In this document: positions 24,787-34,427 of the stretch, piece by piece
Position numbering within the stretch: position 1 is the first letter of the stretch
Layout of the letters: every line of letters begins with the position of its first letter
NCBI GenBank assembly: GCA_026014615.1
Contig: JAOZHZ010000004.1
Span: 124,001-188,000 of the forward strand
Direction of reading: 5' to 3'
Length of the DNA: 64,000 bases
From: Candidatus Bathyarchaeota archaeon
GTDB lineage: Archaea; Thermoproteota; Bathyarchaeia; Bathyarchaeales; Bathycorpusculaceae
The notes under the pieces: generated by a model
What the model was told of the DNA's origin: nothing
Database searches by the model: none
Seen by the model: the letters and a program-made list of their open reading frames with translations, nothing else
Position numbers and translations under genes: made by a program

Positions 24787-25986
24787 TCACACCATCTGCT
24801 GAGCCTCACGGTAAACCCCCAGCATTTTCTGGGCACAAACATCCCAAGTTAACTCGCTCACGATGTACTTTCGACCGTTAACACCCATACTCTGCCGCAA
24901 CGAAGCATCCGACAAAAGCTTCAAAACGGCGTCAGCGAACGCGTCCGAATCAGCAGGTTCCACAAGTAAACCTGTCTCTCCAGTCAGCACCGCTTCTGAT
25001 ACGCCACTCACGTTAAAGGCAACCACCGGCGTCGCGGAAGCCTGTGCCTCAAGCAGTGCGATGCCCTGCCCTTCCTGAATTGAGGGGAAAACGAAAACTT
25101 CTGCGCAGGCGTAAGCAGCGGACAAATCCGTCTCGGAAACATCACCAAGAAACAGGAAGTTCCCCGAAAGATTGGCTTGCGCAACTTCAGCCTCCAAGCT
25201 ACTCTTTGAGGGTCCATCACCCACTATTACAAACAGGGTTTGGTTGCGTCCTTGCACTATGTTCTTGGCTGCTTGGATGAGGTATGAAAGCCCTTTGCGA
25301 GGTATTAGCCTGCCCACAAACAGCACCACCTGACGCCCATCCGCGCCAATACGCGCTTTGAATTCGCGGCGGCAGCCTTCAGCGTCAGGCTTGAATCTTT
25401 CGGGGTCCACGCCGTTGGGAACTATCCTGATTTTTTCTGGGTTTACGCCGTAGAGTTCAACAATTTTTTGCTTCGAATACTGGCTTATGGTCACAACAAA
25501 GTCGGCTTTTTTGGCGGATTCTTCCTCTATTTTGGCGAGGCGCTTCATGAAAAAGTTCGCCGTTTTCGCCCGTGTGGACATGCAGCCGCGAGCCTGCACC
25601 TGCGCATACTCATCAGCCAACACGCCGTGAACAGTGGTGATGAAGGGCGCTTTGACTCCCCGTCTTTTGAGGGCGTTCTGAAAGCCGTAGCCGCTGACGT
25701 TGTGAGACTCGTGAACATCAGCGTTTATTTTGTTGGCCATTTTGGAAAGCGTTCGGTTAAAGGTTAAGTTGTCCAGCGGGAAAACGCGGTCAGTACTACT
25801 GCATGGAACAATCGATACGCCGTCCACAGTGGTGGGTGTGTGGAAGCCTGCTTTTGTACCGCTATACACCGTGAAGTCAACTTCACTGCTAAGGCGTTTG
25901 CCTGTTTCCAGTATGCGCCGTTCGACTCCTCCCAAGTAAAGGTGGGGTGGTTGAGTATTGAAAACGGCGAGGCTTAGTTTTTTCAT
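24787..25986 (-). CDS. GT4-family glycosyltransferase
   Basis: 399 aa, GT-B fold. The N-terminal domain has the acceptor-side loop HLYLGGVERRI (about 16-26) and TTVHGVLADEY. The C-terminal GT4 nucleotide-sugar domain has IRIVPNGVDPERF, VVLFVGRLIPRKGLSYLI, and the E-x7-E element in QEGQGIALLEAQ. It probably adds a sugar from a nucleotide donor to a cell-surface glycan, glycolipid or protein; the many N-x-S/T sequons of the surface proteins encoded here make protein glycosylation plausible but unproven. No membrane segment. Confidence 0.9.
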   Translation of the reverse strand: MKKLSLAVFNTQPPHLYLGGVERRILETGKRLSSEVDFTVYSGTKAGFHTPTTVDGVSIVPCSSTDRVFPLDNLTFNRTLSKMANKINADVHESHNVSGYGFQNALKRRGVKAPFITTVHGVLADEYAQVQARGCMSTRAKTANFFMKRLAKIEEESAKKADFVVTISQYSKQKIVELYGVNPEKIRIVPNGVDPERFKPDAEGCRREFKARIGADGRQVVLFVGRLIPRKGLSYLIQAAKNIVQGRNQTLFVIVGDGPSKSSLEAEVAQANLSGNFLFLGDVSETDLSAAYACAEVFVFPSIQEGQGIALLEAQASATPVVAFNVSGVSEAVLTGETGLLVEPADSDAFADAVLKLLSDASLRQSMGVNGRKYIVSELTWDVCAQKMLGVYREAQQMV

Positions 25987-26097
25987 GGGGGAGTCAACTT
26001 TCAGTGTCCAAAATGTTGTATAAAACGTTTCCCTGAAAAGTCAAAGCCAACAACAATAAGCCGCTTCGCCTTTTCGCAGCCAAAACAGAAATGGAAC

Positions 26098-28989
26098 TCA
26101 TTTTTTGCTGCTTTTCACGTAAATGTACCCAGCAATGACGATAACCACAATCAAAGCGCCGATGACTGCGAAATATACGTACAGCAGGGGCACGCCTAGA
26201 AAGGTTAGCTGGTCAAACGGGGTGGGCGTCTGTCCGGGCTGGTGAGTGGGCGTGGGCGAGGCATCGATAGGACTTTCAGAGGGTGACGGCAGCGGGGGAG
26301 CATCCACAAACAAAGCTGCTGTTTTGCTGGTTGCTGACTTGTAGAAGCTTTTGTCTGACTGCCATTGTGCAGTGACGGACCAGTTTCCTCCCGCTTTAGG
26401 CATGAAAGCAAAGGCGAAACTTCCTGTCTCAGTGGTTGAGGCATCCAAGGTTGTCATGGAGCCGTCTGGTTTAACCAGCATAACTGTTATGGTGGCGTTG
26501 CTTAAGGCGGGTGTAAGTTGCCCCCAGCCTGTGACAAGTTCGTCTGATTCAACCTCGTTCTTGTCTAAAACAACAGTTACGCTACTGGTCAAAGCGCTAT
26601 ATTCGGATAAGCAGTAGACGTTCCAGTCGTTGCTTCCCACGTAAACGCGCCCTTCATAAACGCTGGCGGATGACCAACTGTTAGAGTTCATAGTGAAAAG
26701 CCCAAGTTTCTCGCCGTCTGTGGCGTTCAACACCCAAACGTTGCGTTCATCCGTGACAACATACAACTTGTTGCCCGCGTAAGTAGGTGAAACATACAAC
26801 TCGTCACCCGTGAAACATGTCCAGATGACATCGCCGTTTCGGGCGTTCAAGCAGACTATCGAGAACTTGTCCACAATAAAGAGCCTACCATCCAAGTAGA
26901 TTGGAGAGCACAAAATGAACTCTGCCGCTTCAGGATCCTTGTAAGACCACACCGTTTTACCCGTCGCAGCGTCTACAGCGTAATATGCTGAGACGTCAGA
27001 AGCTACAAACACCATGCCGCCCCCAACCACAGGCGACGCATGCATATCTGTGCCGCCGATGAAAACGGGTTCGTAGGGTATGGTGTGCTTCCAGATTACA
27101 ACTCCGTTGAGGGCGTTTAGTTTGTAGAGGGCACCTGCTTCTGGTTCCTGTGAGACCACGTAAACGGCGCCGCCTGCCACAGCGGGTGATGATGTGATGT
27201 ATCCTTGTGTTTGATATCGCCAGACAATGGAGCCGTTTTCTGCGTTTATGCAGTAAGTGTAGTTATCCAGTGCTCCCACGTAGACGTTGCCGTGGGCTAC
27301 GGTGGGGGAAGAACGTAGTTGAACTGCCGCGTTAAAGTTACCTGTCAAGTCGCCTCCTGCGAATCTTGACCAAATGAGGCTACCGTCGGTGGCGTTTAAG
27401 CAGTACACAAACCCGTCATCAGGTCCAGTGAAAACTCGACCGCCCGCCACCGCAGGGGAAGACCAGACGCGTTGGTGAGTAGTGAACTTCCAAATAAACG
27501 TGCCATCCCGAGCGTCCACCGCATAGATGTTCTTGTCTTGAGAGCCAAAATAGACGACACCATCGGCGATGCTTGGCGACGAAATCACGGCACCGTCTGT
27601 ATAGAAGTTCCAACGCAACGAGAGGCTCGTTGGACCTGACTGGCCAACCGCAGAGTGCTCGGCATCATGACGAAACATAGGCCAGTCACTTGTGCCAAAC
27701 GCCCAAACTTCATTTGCTGTTGAATACTCTGCACCTGAAATGGTGTCTACTGCGGTGGTGACGTTGCCAGGGATCATGTACAAGTTTCCGTACGCAATTG
27801 CCACGGATTCTCGGGGGGCAAACGCCTCTATAGGCAGCTTCCAGATAACGTGTCCTGTGTAAGCGTCAAGGCAAACAAACTCCGACGCAGTGTTATTGAT
27901 GCCTCCATAAGCCTCCAGTTGACCGCTAGTCACGTAGATTTTGCCGTCGGCTATTGTGGGGTTTCCTGGAAACATCATGGGTCCTGGACCAGAATACTTC
28001 CAGACAACTGCTCCCGTGTCGGCGTCAAAGGCATAGATGCCGCCGTCCATGTTAGGTTCATAAACCATGCCGTACGCGGCTGCTCCGCCCGTGCAGAAGT
28101 AGCCGTCCTCGGTGTCAGCGCGGTAAGTCCACAAGATATCACCCGTTACTGCGTCAAAAGCGTAGAAGGTGTTATCGTGGGCACCGCCTCGGAAGAATTT
28201 ACCAGCATAATAAGTTCCAGAGAAAATCATGGCTGCCTTAGTATTTGTGTCCCACAACACTTTGCCTGTTTTGGCGTCCAAAGCCATCTGGTGAGCCTGA
28301 TAGGAGCCTGGGAAAACCTTGCCGTCACCGTACTGGATTCCAGAGCCACCCATGCCGCTGCCTGAAACGTATGTTTCCCACACCATTTCAGGCGGGTTTT
28401 CGGGGTCGGAGAAGTTCCATCCTTGCACGTGAGAGTTTGACAGGATGTAGAACATTTTTTCTTCGGGGCTGTAAACGTTATAGTTAAAGAGCGGGTTTGG
28501 TCCTGCAGTGAAGTTTTGGCTTGTCCACAGGATGTCTCCAGTGTCTGGGTCAAGGCAGAAGCGACCGATTATCATGTGGTGACCGTCGATTTTGTAGACT
28601 GCGGGCCACTCTTGAGACTCAGGTAAACTGGTCTGCCAGAGTACAGAGCCTGCTGATTCGTCCAGCGCGTAAACGGTGGTTTTGGTGCATACGTACACTT
28701 TGTTGTTGAACGCGGAAATGTAGGGTTGTATACCGTTGATGGTGGCTTTCCACAGGATGTCAGGAGCTTCGGGGGCAGGTCCATCGGAGAAATGGGAAAA
28801 AGCGGCGTCCCCCGTGAACTGGGGCCACTCATAATTGGACAAATCGCTGTAGCTTAAGGCTTCGGGAACGTCGGCAGCTGACGCAGTTAACAAAGAACCC
28901 TGCTCTAACCCCCCAAAAAACGCTGCATCCGACATAACCAACAATAGAATTACGACAACTGCTGTGGAGATAACTTTTGAAGTTTTCAT
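26098..28989 (-). CDS. Large PQQ-type beta-propeller surface protein
   Basis: 963 aa. A signal peptide (about 1-33) precedes well over a dozen PQQ-like repeats of the form GxIYAFDADTGAVVWKYS, in two halves (about 50-440 and 445-790), separated by an SDWPMFRHDAEHSAVGQSG linker typical of pyrroloquinoline-quinone-repeat surface proteins. A C-terminal Ig-like domain (about 795-890) follows, then a Ser/Pro linker, one membrane helix (YVYFAVIGALIVVIVIAGYI) and KSSKK. Two stacked propellers anchored to the cell membrane are predicted. Archaeal proteins of this type rarely have a proven PQQ enzyme activity; a scaffold or ligand-binding role is as likely. A TATA box (minus GTTTATAG) lies at about 29067-29074. 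Confidence 0.88.
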   Translation of the reverse strand: MKTSKVISTAVVVILLLVMSDAAFFGGLEQGSLLTASAADVPEALSYSDLSNYEWPQFTGDAAFSHFSDGPAPEAPDILWKATINGIQPYISAFNNKVYVCTKTTVYALDESAGSVLWQTSLPESQEWPAVYKIDGHHMIIGRFCLDPDTGDILWTSQNFTAGPNPLFNYNVYSPEEKMFYILSNSHVQGWNFSDPENPPEMVWETYVSGSGMGGSGIQYGDGKVFPGSYQAHQMALDAKTGKVLWDTNTKAAMIFSGTYYAGKFFRGGAHDNTFYAFDAVTGDILWTYRADTEDGYFCTGGAAAYGMVYEPNMDGGIYAFDADTGAVVWKYSGPGPMMFPGNPTIADGKIYVTSGQLEAYGGINNTASEFVCLDAYTGHVIWKLPIEAFAPRESVAIAYGNLYMIPGNVTTAVDTISGAEYSTANEVWAFGTSDWPMFRHDAEHSAVGQSGPTSLSLRWNFYTDGAVISSPSIADGVVYFGSQDKNIYAVDARDGTFIWKFTTHQRVWSSPAVAGGRVFTGPDDGFVYCLNATDGSLIWSRFAGGDLTGNFNAAVQLRSSPTVAHGNVYVGALDNYTYCINAENGSIVWRYQTQGYITSSPAVAGGAVYVVSQEPEAGALYKLNALNGVVIWKHTIPYEPVFIGGTDMHASPVVGGGMVFVASDVSAYYAVDAATGKTVWSYKDPEAAEFILCSPIYLDGRLFIVDKFSIVCLNARNGDVIWTCFTGDELYVSPTYAGNKLYVVTDERNVWVLNATDGEKLGLFTMNSNSWSSASVYEGRVYVGSNDWNVYCLSEYSALTSSVTVVLDKNEVESDELVTGWGQLTPALSNATITVMLVKPDGSMTTLDASTTETGSFAFAFMPKAGGNWSVTAQWQSDKSFYKSATSKTAALFVDAPPLPSPSESPIDASPTPTHQPGQTPTPFDQLTFLGVPLLYVYFAVIGALIVVIVIAGYIYVKSSKK

Positions 28990-29178
28990 GCCTCAGCCCC
29001 GAGGAACCTACAACGGGGATACACTTATGTTCCCCTTCGCTTGCATGTTGAAATAGAGTAGTTTCACTATAAACCTTTTGCCGAAAAACCACTTTGAGTT
29101 AACGGCGACAGTTTGACCTATCAAACGTGTGAATGCCTATAAGTTCAATAACTCATTTAAATTCGTTAATTAATAGAG

Positions 29179-29194
29179 ACCGTGTTCACACGGT
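29179..29194. promoter_or_regulatory. Inverted repeat upstream of zinc-ribbon membrane gene
   Basis: accgtgt-tc-acacggt is a 7-bp inverted repeat with a 2-bp centre, 27 bp upstream of the TATA-like cttaataag at 29222. It is a candidate operator; no regulator is assigned. Confidence 0.35.
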
Positions 29195-29260
29195 GGTTCT
29201 TGTAAATTTTTCACAGGCAACCTTAATAAGTCAACTTTTGCTTTGAAATCAGGACTTTAA

Positions 29261-29542
29261 ATGGTTGATTCCCTGTTTCTGGTCGCCGTTCCCATCATTG
29301 TGGTAGGTTTCGCAGTGCTTTTCATTTTGCTACCCAGATATGGTCCCCATTACACGTCAAGGCTCATTTGCCCTCACTGCCGAAAGCCGTTCAATTACCA
29401 CTGGGTTCCGGGAGCAACCTTAACGGCTCTGCGGTATGGTAACAAGCGCCGCCTACACTGCCCGTACTGTAACACGCTGTCAACTTTTGAGATAGCAAAA
29501 ACCAGAATCAGCAAACCAAATCAAGTCAACAAAAAGAAATAG
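29261..29542 (+). CDS. Small membrane-anchored zinc-ribbon protein
   Basis: 93 aa. Residues 3-25 form one hydrophobic segment. Then come CPHCRKPFNYHW and CPYCNTL, a pair of CxxC knuckles about 25 residues apart that should bind one zinc. The tail is basic (SKPNQVNKKK). A TATA-like ccttaataag lies about 35 bp before the ATG. Function not recognisable; topology with the zinc ribbon in the cytoplasm fits the positive charge distribution. Confidence 0.8.
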   Translation: MVDSLFLVAVPIIVVGFAVLFILLPRYGPHYTSRLICPHCRKPFNYHWVPGATLTALRYGNKRRLHCPYCNTLSTFEIAKTRISKPNQVNKKK

Positions 29543-29645
29543 TACCCAAAGTAATTTAAAATTTAATGCCTGTTGTAGATTGCTTATAATGTTCGCGATA
29601 AGCATTTAAATTTAAAAGTCATAGGATTCCAAGGAGTTTCCAAAA

Positions 29646-30830
29646 GTGAAAGTATTACTTAATGACGGCTTAGAAAAAGAAGGCATACTAATGTTCCAAC
29701 AGGCAGGGATAGAAACCGACGCCAAAAAACGTGACCCCGAAGCACTCGCCGCTGAGATTGCAGATTTCGACGCGTTGGTTGTGCGCAGCGCCACCAAGGT
29801 CAACCGCGAAGTCATCGAAGCAGGAGCTAAAGGAAAGCTCAAAATCATCGGCAGGGCAGGAGTCGGCTACGACAACATAGACGTGGAAGCATCCTCGGAA
29901 CAGGGTATAGTTGTGAAGTCTGCTCCTTACGGAAACACCAACGCAGTTGCCGAACTCACCATCGGCTTAATACTGAGCGTTTCCCGAAACATTCCTCAAG
30001 CCCACAAGACACTGAAAAGTGGGATGTGGGAGAAAAGCAAACTTAAGGGAACTGAACTTTCTTACAAGACGCTGGGCATTTTAGGCTGCGGCAGAATCGG
30101 ACAAAGAGTAGCCGACCTTGCACGTCGCGGCTTTGAAATGGAAGTTCTGGGCTACGACATATGCCCCTGTGCAGAGTCAAAAATCAATTACGTCTCCAAA
30201 GAAGAGGTGCTGTCAAAAGCAGACTACCTTACCATTCACACTGGCGGCAGAACCGTCATACTAGGCGAAAAAGAATTCAACATGATGAAGCCGTCTGCAT
30301 ACATCATTAACACGTCCCGAGGGCAAAACATCGACGAAGAAGCCCTCTACAACGTCCTCAAAGAGAAAAAAATTGCAGGCGCAGCCCTTGACGTTTACTC
30401 TTTGGAGCCAAAAGGGGAAGGCTCAGAATTCCGAAACAAACTCCGAGAACTCGACAACGTAGTTTTCACGGCGCATTTAGGGGCTTCAACTGTAGAGGCG
30501 CAGAGGGAAACATCCACAGAGATTGCACGGGTAGTTTCAGGTTACCTTTTGGGCGGAGACTTCGCGAACGCGGTGAACGCAGGGGAAAGCATCGAATTTG
30601 AAGAAAAACCCGTCTACACGCTGTTTATTCACCACCGTGACGTACCGGGAGTTTTTGCAAACATCGACAAAGTCCTTGGCGAAAACGACATCAACATACG
30701 CGCTAACTATTCAAGGCAGATAGGGAAAAGCGGCTACGCCGTCTCCGTCTACGTTTTGCATCAGCGGGTGAAGCCAGAAATCCTTGAAATTCTGCGAAAA
30801 AGCCCCAACGTATGCGACGTTAAAACCTAA
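29646..30830 (+). CDS. serA: D-3-phosphoglycerate dehydrogenase
   Basis: 394 aa from GTG 29646. NAD-binding Rossmann motif LGILGCGRIGQRVADLARRG (about 138-157); substrate and catalytic region with NTSRGQNIDEEALYNVL and the HLGASTVEAQRET catalytic-histidine segment (about 279-290); a C-terminal ACT domain (about 322-394, VPGVFANIDKVLGENDINI). It oxidises 3-phosphoglycerate to 3-phosphohydroxypyruvate, the first step of serine synthesis. The short (~390-aa) form lacks the intervening domain of the long bacterial type. A TATA-like atttaaatttaaaa is upstream at about 29604. Confidence 0.93.
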   Translation: MKVLLNDGLEKEGILMFQQAGIETDAKKRDPEALAAEIADFDALVVRSATKVNREVIEAGAKGKLKIIGRAGVGYDNIDVEASSEQGIVVKSAPYGNTNAVAELTIGLILSVSRNIPQAHKTLKSGMWEKSKLKGTELSYKTLGILGCGRIGQRVADLARRGFEMEVLGYDICPCAESKINYVSKEEVLSKADYLTIHTGGRTVILGEKEFNMMKPSAYIINTSRGQNIDEEALYNVLKEKKIAGAALDVYSLEPKGEGSEFRNKLRELDNVVFTAHLGASTVEAQRETSTEIARVVSGYLLGGDFANAVNAGESIEFEEKPVYTLFIHHRDVPGVFANIDKVLGENDINIRANYSRQIGKSGYAVSVYVLHQRVKPEILEILRKSPNVCDVKT

Positions 30831-30839
30831 CCGCCTTTC

Positions 30840-33053
30840 TTACGTTTTAGCTGTTTTTTCAACCTGCGCTTTTTTACTAACTAATTCGCGAAGCAAAGGT
30901 ATAACGTGTCGCTGAGAAATCACGTTAAATCGTGCTTTGCTTGCGTCTAGCCCTACTTTTACAGAGTACGCCGTAGAAGGCAGCACTTCGAAAAGGTCTT
31001 CGTCAGTTTTGTCGTCGCCTATCGCCAAGATGAAGTCCCAGTCCTGTTTAGAAAGCCAGTTCTGCGCCGCCAGCCCCTTGTTTACCGTGGCGTTTTTGAT
31101 TTCGATGACTTTTTTTCCTTCAACAACCGCCAATCCAAGATTAGAAGTCAAATACATTAGGTCATCTTTGAGTTCGTTAGCGCGCAGAGAGGCTAAAACG
31201 GGGTCTGCTTTGCGGTAATGCCAAACCAGCGAATACGGCTTCTCTTCAAGCAAGGAGCCGGGTGTGCGGTCAGTGTAAAGTTCCAGAAGCGGAAAAATTT
31301 GGTCTTTCCACTCATTTGACAGCAACCGTGGAGCGCGGGTCTTTCCTGAACGTTCCCTCATCCATGCCCCATGTTCACCAATTAAGCAGATGTCAAAAGA
31401 GCCGAACCAATTTTGAAGGGTGTTTCTGTCGCGACCGCTAATGAGCACCACTTCGTTTTCGGGTGGCTCTGAAAGGGCTTTTAGGGCTTCTTTGGATTCT
31501 GCAGTCGGCACCGCCTTTTCGGGTTTATCAGCGAAGGGGACCAGCGTGCCGTCGTAGTCAAGCATAATAAGCCTTCGTTTACTTTGGTTGTAGCTGTTGA
31601 TTAATTCGGTTCGGATGCGTGTCGTCATTACGTGTTGTGTATTTTGTTCTTGGGCAATCCACGCGTCATCCAAACGGTTCAAGAAATCCTGCGCCCAACG
31701 GGCTATGTCATAACGTTTCAGCCGTTTCTGCATTACGCGGTTAATCCTCTGCTGCTCTTCAATAGGCGTTGTAAGTGCCTTTTCGATGGCTTTGACGATT
31801 TCGCCTTGATTGTTTGGGTTAACAATCAGTGCCTCGCCCAACTCCTGCGCTGCTCCAGTCATCTCCGACAAAATTAGCATCCCCGCGCCGTTAACTTTGC
31901 AGGCAATGAATTCTTTAGACATCAGGTTCATGCCGTCGCGAATCGGCGTAACCAACCCCACATCAGCAAGCGAATAAAAAGCCACCAACTGCTCGAACGG
32001 GAGAAAACGGTTAAAGTAACGCACGGGCAGCCAGTCGGTGGTTCCGTATTTGCCGTTGATTCGCCCCACCAACTCGTCTATCCGCTTCCGCAGAGCCTGA
32101 TACTGAGCCACGTTACTTCGGGAAGGCACGGTGACTAGAATCATGGATACTTTGCCGCGGTACTCGGCTTTTTGGCTAAGCAAGGCGTCAAAGGCTTCCA
32201 GACGCAACGGAATTCCCTTGGTGTAGTCAAGACGGTCAGAGGACAAAATGATCTTTTGCTTTCCCGTTTTTCGTCGCAGGCGCTCGACCTCTTTTTGGAC
32301 TCTGCTGCTGGAGGCGCCGTTGGAGTAACGGTTGTAGTCAATGCCCATGGGGAAAAGGTCTACGCGGACAAGCCTTGTGCCCGTCTGAACCTCATTTAAA
32401 GAATGCTCAAAACCTAAAATTCGGCGGACACTTGAAAGAAAGTGCCTCACGTAGTCGTAGGTGTGGAAACCCACAAGGTCTGCGCCAAGCATCCCCGAAA
32501 GAACTTCCGAGCGCCAAGGAAGAAGCCGGAACACCTCATACGAGGGAAAGGGGATGTGAAAGAAGAAGCCGATTTTGGCGTTGGGTAACCTTTCCCGTAT
32601 CATCTGAGGCAACAACATGAGTTGATAGTCATGCACCCAGAAGACGTCATCGGGCTTTGCAACCTCCATCACAGCGGCACAGAATTTCTCGTTAACCTTC
32701 ACGTAGCTACTCCAATAGTTAGGGTCATACTTTGCATACAAGTTAAAGTAATGGAACAGGGGCCAGACGATGTTGTTGCAGAAGCCCCCATAGTACTGCT
32801 TAATTTCGTGCGGCGTGAGAAAAACGGGTTTACATTTCTCCTGTTGCAGCCTACTGAGAACTTGTTCACGTTCTTCTTTCTGCAGGTTCTTAAGGTTGTA
32901 GCCGGGCCATCCTACCCAGAGGCTTTCTTGGGACTTATAAACTGAGCCGATACCTGTTGCTAACCCGCCCACGCTACGCTCTATACGAAGTTGTCCTTTC
33001 TCTTTGGAAATGTTAACAGGTAACCTGTTGGAGATTATTAATAATCGGCTCAT
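30840..33053 (-). CDS. Fused trehalose-6-phosphate synthase/phosphatase
   Basis: About 737 aa. The N-terminal GT20 domain (about 1-465) has [22 protein letters not shown], the [11 protein letters not shown] and [19 protein letters not shown] motifs and [11 protein letters not shown]. The C-terminal HAD phosphatase domain (about 490-735) starts with [15 protein letters not shown] and ends with an [12 protein letters not shown] motif. One protein should therefore make trehalose-6-phosphate from UDP- (or ADP-) glucose and glucose-6-phosphate and dephosphorylate it to trehalose. Start moved from GTG 33065 to ATG 33053 because a TATA box (minus CTTATAG, 33081-33087) predicts transcription from about 33057, a leaderless mRNA. 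Confidence 0.93.
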   Translation of the reverse strand: MSRLLIISNRLPVNISKEKGQLRIERSVGGLATGIGSVYKSQESLWVGWPGYNLKNLQKEEREQVLSRLQQEKCKPVFLTPHEIKQYYGGFCNNIVWPLFHYFNLYAKYDPNYWSSYVKVNEKFCAAVMEVAKPDDVFWVHDYQLMLLPQMIRERLPNAKIGFFFHIPFPSYEVFRLLPWRSEVLSGMLGADLVGFHTYDYVRHFLSSVRRILGFEHSLNEVQTGTRLVRVDLFPMGIDYNRYSNGASSSRVQKEVERLRRKTGKQKIILSSDRLDYTKGIPLRLEAFDALLSQKAEYRGKVSMILVTVPSRSNVAQYQALRKRIDELVGRINGKYGTTDWLPVRYFNRFLPFEQLVAFYSLADVGLVTPIRDGMNLMSKEFIACKVNGAGMLILSEMTGAAQELGEALIVNPNNQGEIVKAIEKALTTPIEEQQRINRVMQKRLKRYDIARWAQDFLNRLDDAWIAQEQNTQHVMTTRIRTELINSYNQSKRRLIMLDYDGTLVPFADKPEKAVPTAESKEALKALSEPPENEVVLISGRDRNTLQNWFGSFDICLIGEHGAWMRERSGKTRAPRLLSNEWKDQIFPLLELYTDRTPGSLLEEKPYSLVWHYRKADPVLASLRANELKDDLMYLTSNLGLAVVEGKKVIEIKNATVNKGLAAQNWLSKQDWDFILAIGDDKTDEDLFEVLPSTAYSVKVGLDASKARFNVISQRHVIPLLRELVSKKAQVEKTAKT

Positions 33054-33150
33054 AGTCCCATTCACTACTGCGAAAACCGACTATAAGGGGGCTCCATCAG
33101 AGATTAACATTACGCTCAGCCCAAAGCAATTATCTCGTGAACTGTTGCTG

Positions 33151-33160
33151 TGTATTTAAG
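33151..33160 (+). promoter_or_regulatory. TATA box of dph6-guaA operon
   Basis: tgtatttaag is centred about 28 bp before ATG 33184, so a leaderless or nearly leaderless mRNA is expected. The divergent promoter for the trehalose gene lies 70 bp away. Confidence 0.55.
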
Positions 33161-33183
33161 CAGGTTTCCGTGTTAGGGTACTG

Positions 33184-33864
33184 ATGAAACTCGGGGTTCT
33201 GTTTTCAGGCGGCAAGGATTCCACGCTTGCCTTGCACAAAGCAGCACAAAAAGAGCAGGTCAACTGCCTAATCACGCTACGGTCAAAAAACCCTGAGAGC
33301 TACATGTTCCACACCCCTAACATCGACATGACGGTGCTTCAGGCTGAAGCTTTGGAGTTGCCCCTGCTGGTCAAGGAAACCGAGGGCAAGAAAGAAGAGG
33401 AACTCGCCGAACTGGAACAAGCAATCTCAGAGGCTGTCCAACGTTTCCAAATTGAGGGCGTCGTGACGGGTGCGGTTGAGTCCGTCTACCAAGCTGAACG
33501 AGTGCAGCGCATATGCCAACGGTTGGGGTTGTGGTGTTTTAACCCGTTGTGGAAGCGCAACCAGAAAGCCCTGCTGGAGGAACTCGTCGCCGAAGGCTTT
33601 GGGGCGGTTATTTCGGGGATTTTTGTGTATCCGCTGGATGAGAAGTGGCTGGGAAAAAGAATCGACGCCGAAATCATCGACAAGCTGGTTGCGCTTCAGC
33701 AACAGTACGGCATCAGCCCGTCGGGGGAGGGCGGCGAAATTGAAACGACCGTTCTTGACGCGCCCATGTTTAAGCAGCGAATCGAAATTGTTGACTTCGC
33801 GGTTGAGACGAGGGGTAACTCGGGGGTTTTCAGGGTAAAACAGGCGAGGCTGACGCAGAAGTGA
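33184..33864 (+). CDS. Diphthine--ammonia ligase (Dph6/DUF71 ATPase)
   Basis: 226 aa. The PP-loop ATPase motif is LFSGGKDSTLAL (about 6-17). The family landmarks GVVTGAVESVYQAERVQRIC, CFNPLWKRNQKALLEEL and SGEGGEIETTVLDAP follow. It completes diphthamide on elongation factor 2 by ATP-dependent amidation, a eukaryotic/archaeal modification. Length is normal. Its stop overlaps the next gene's GTG, so the two are cotranscribed. Confidence 0.92.
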   Translation: MKLGVLFSGGKDSTLALHKAAQKEQVNCLITLRSKNPESYMFHTPNIDMTVLQAEALELPLLVKETEGKKEEELAELEQAISEAVQRFQIEGVVTGAVESVYQAERVQRICQRLGLWCFNPLWKRNQKALLEELVAEGFGAVISGIFVYPLDEKWLGKRIDAEIIDKLVALQQQYGISPSGEGGEIETTVLDAPMFKQRIEIVDFAVETRGNSGVFRVKQARLTQK

Positions 33865-34409
33865 TTCTGGTTGTAGACATGAACGTTAGGAAGAACTCGC
33901 TTGGCTACTGTGAGTTCGTGCTGCCCATTCTTGAAGTTGCCCAACCGCAAGAAAGCTGTACGGTAAAGCATTACGTGGAAGTATCAGAGGCTGATATCGA
34001 TAGTTACAGTAAGGTTATCCTTTCAGGTACACCGCTAAAAGACAGTGCAGCCCCACGGCAAATTGAAAAGTTCCGTTGGCTAAAAACCACGGATAAACCT
34101 GTCTTGGGAATATGTGCAGGCATGCAGGTCTTAGGCGTAGTTTTTAGTTCAAAACTTGTTGAATACCTTGAAATAGGCATGACCCAGATAGCAACGCTGA
34201 AAGAGAATCCGCTGTTTTCGGGAGAATTCAAGGCTTACTCACTTCACAATTACTGCTTGGAACCTTCGGGCGAGTTTGAGGTTTTAGCGAAATCCGCAAA
34301 CTGCGTCCAAGCCATTAAGCATAAGCAGAAACCGTTGTATGGGATTCTGTTTCATCCTGAAGTGAGAAACCCTGAGATACTGAAACGTTTCCTCAGCTTG
34401 AAACAGTGA
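33861..34409 (+). CDS. guaAA: GMP synthase subunit A-like glutamine amidotransferase
   Basis: 182 aa, the usual size of archaeal stand-alone GMP synthase amidotransferase subunits. The nucleophile elbow is LGICAGMQVLG (Cys about 90), the catalytic His-Glu is FHPEVRN (about 163-169), and the oxyanion area is VILSGTPLKD. It releases ammonia from glutamine for XMP amination by a separate synthetase subunit not encoded here. Other class-I amidotransferases are possible, since the usual SGGP motif is replaced by SGTP. Starts with GTG overlapping the dph6 stop. Confidence 0.8.
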   Translation: MILVVDMNVRKNSLGYCEFVLPILEVAQPQESCTVKHYVEVSEADIDSYSKVILSGTPLKDSAAPRQIEKFRWLKTTDKPVLGICAGMQVLGVVFSSKLVEYLEIGMTQIATLKENPLFSGEFKAYSLHNYCLEPSGEFEVLAKSANCVQAIKHKQKPLYGILFHPEVRNPEILKRFLSLKQ

Positions 34410-34427
34410 GTGCCAAAAAGAAGAGGG

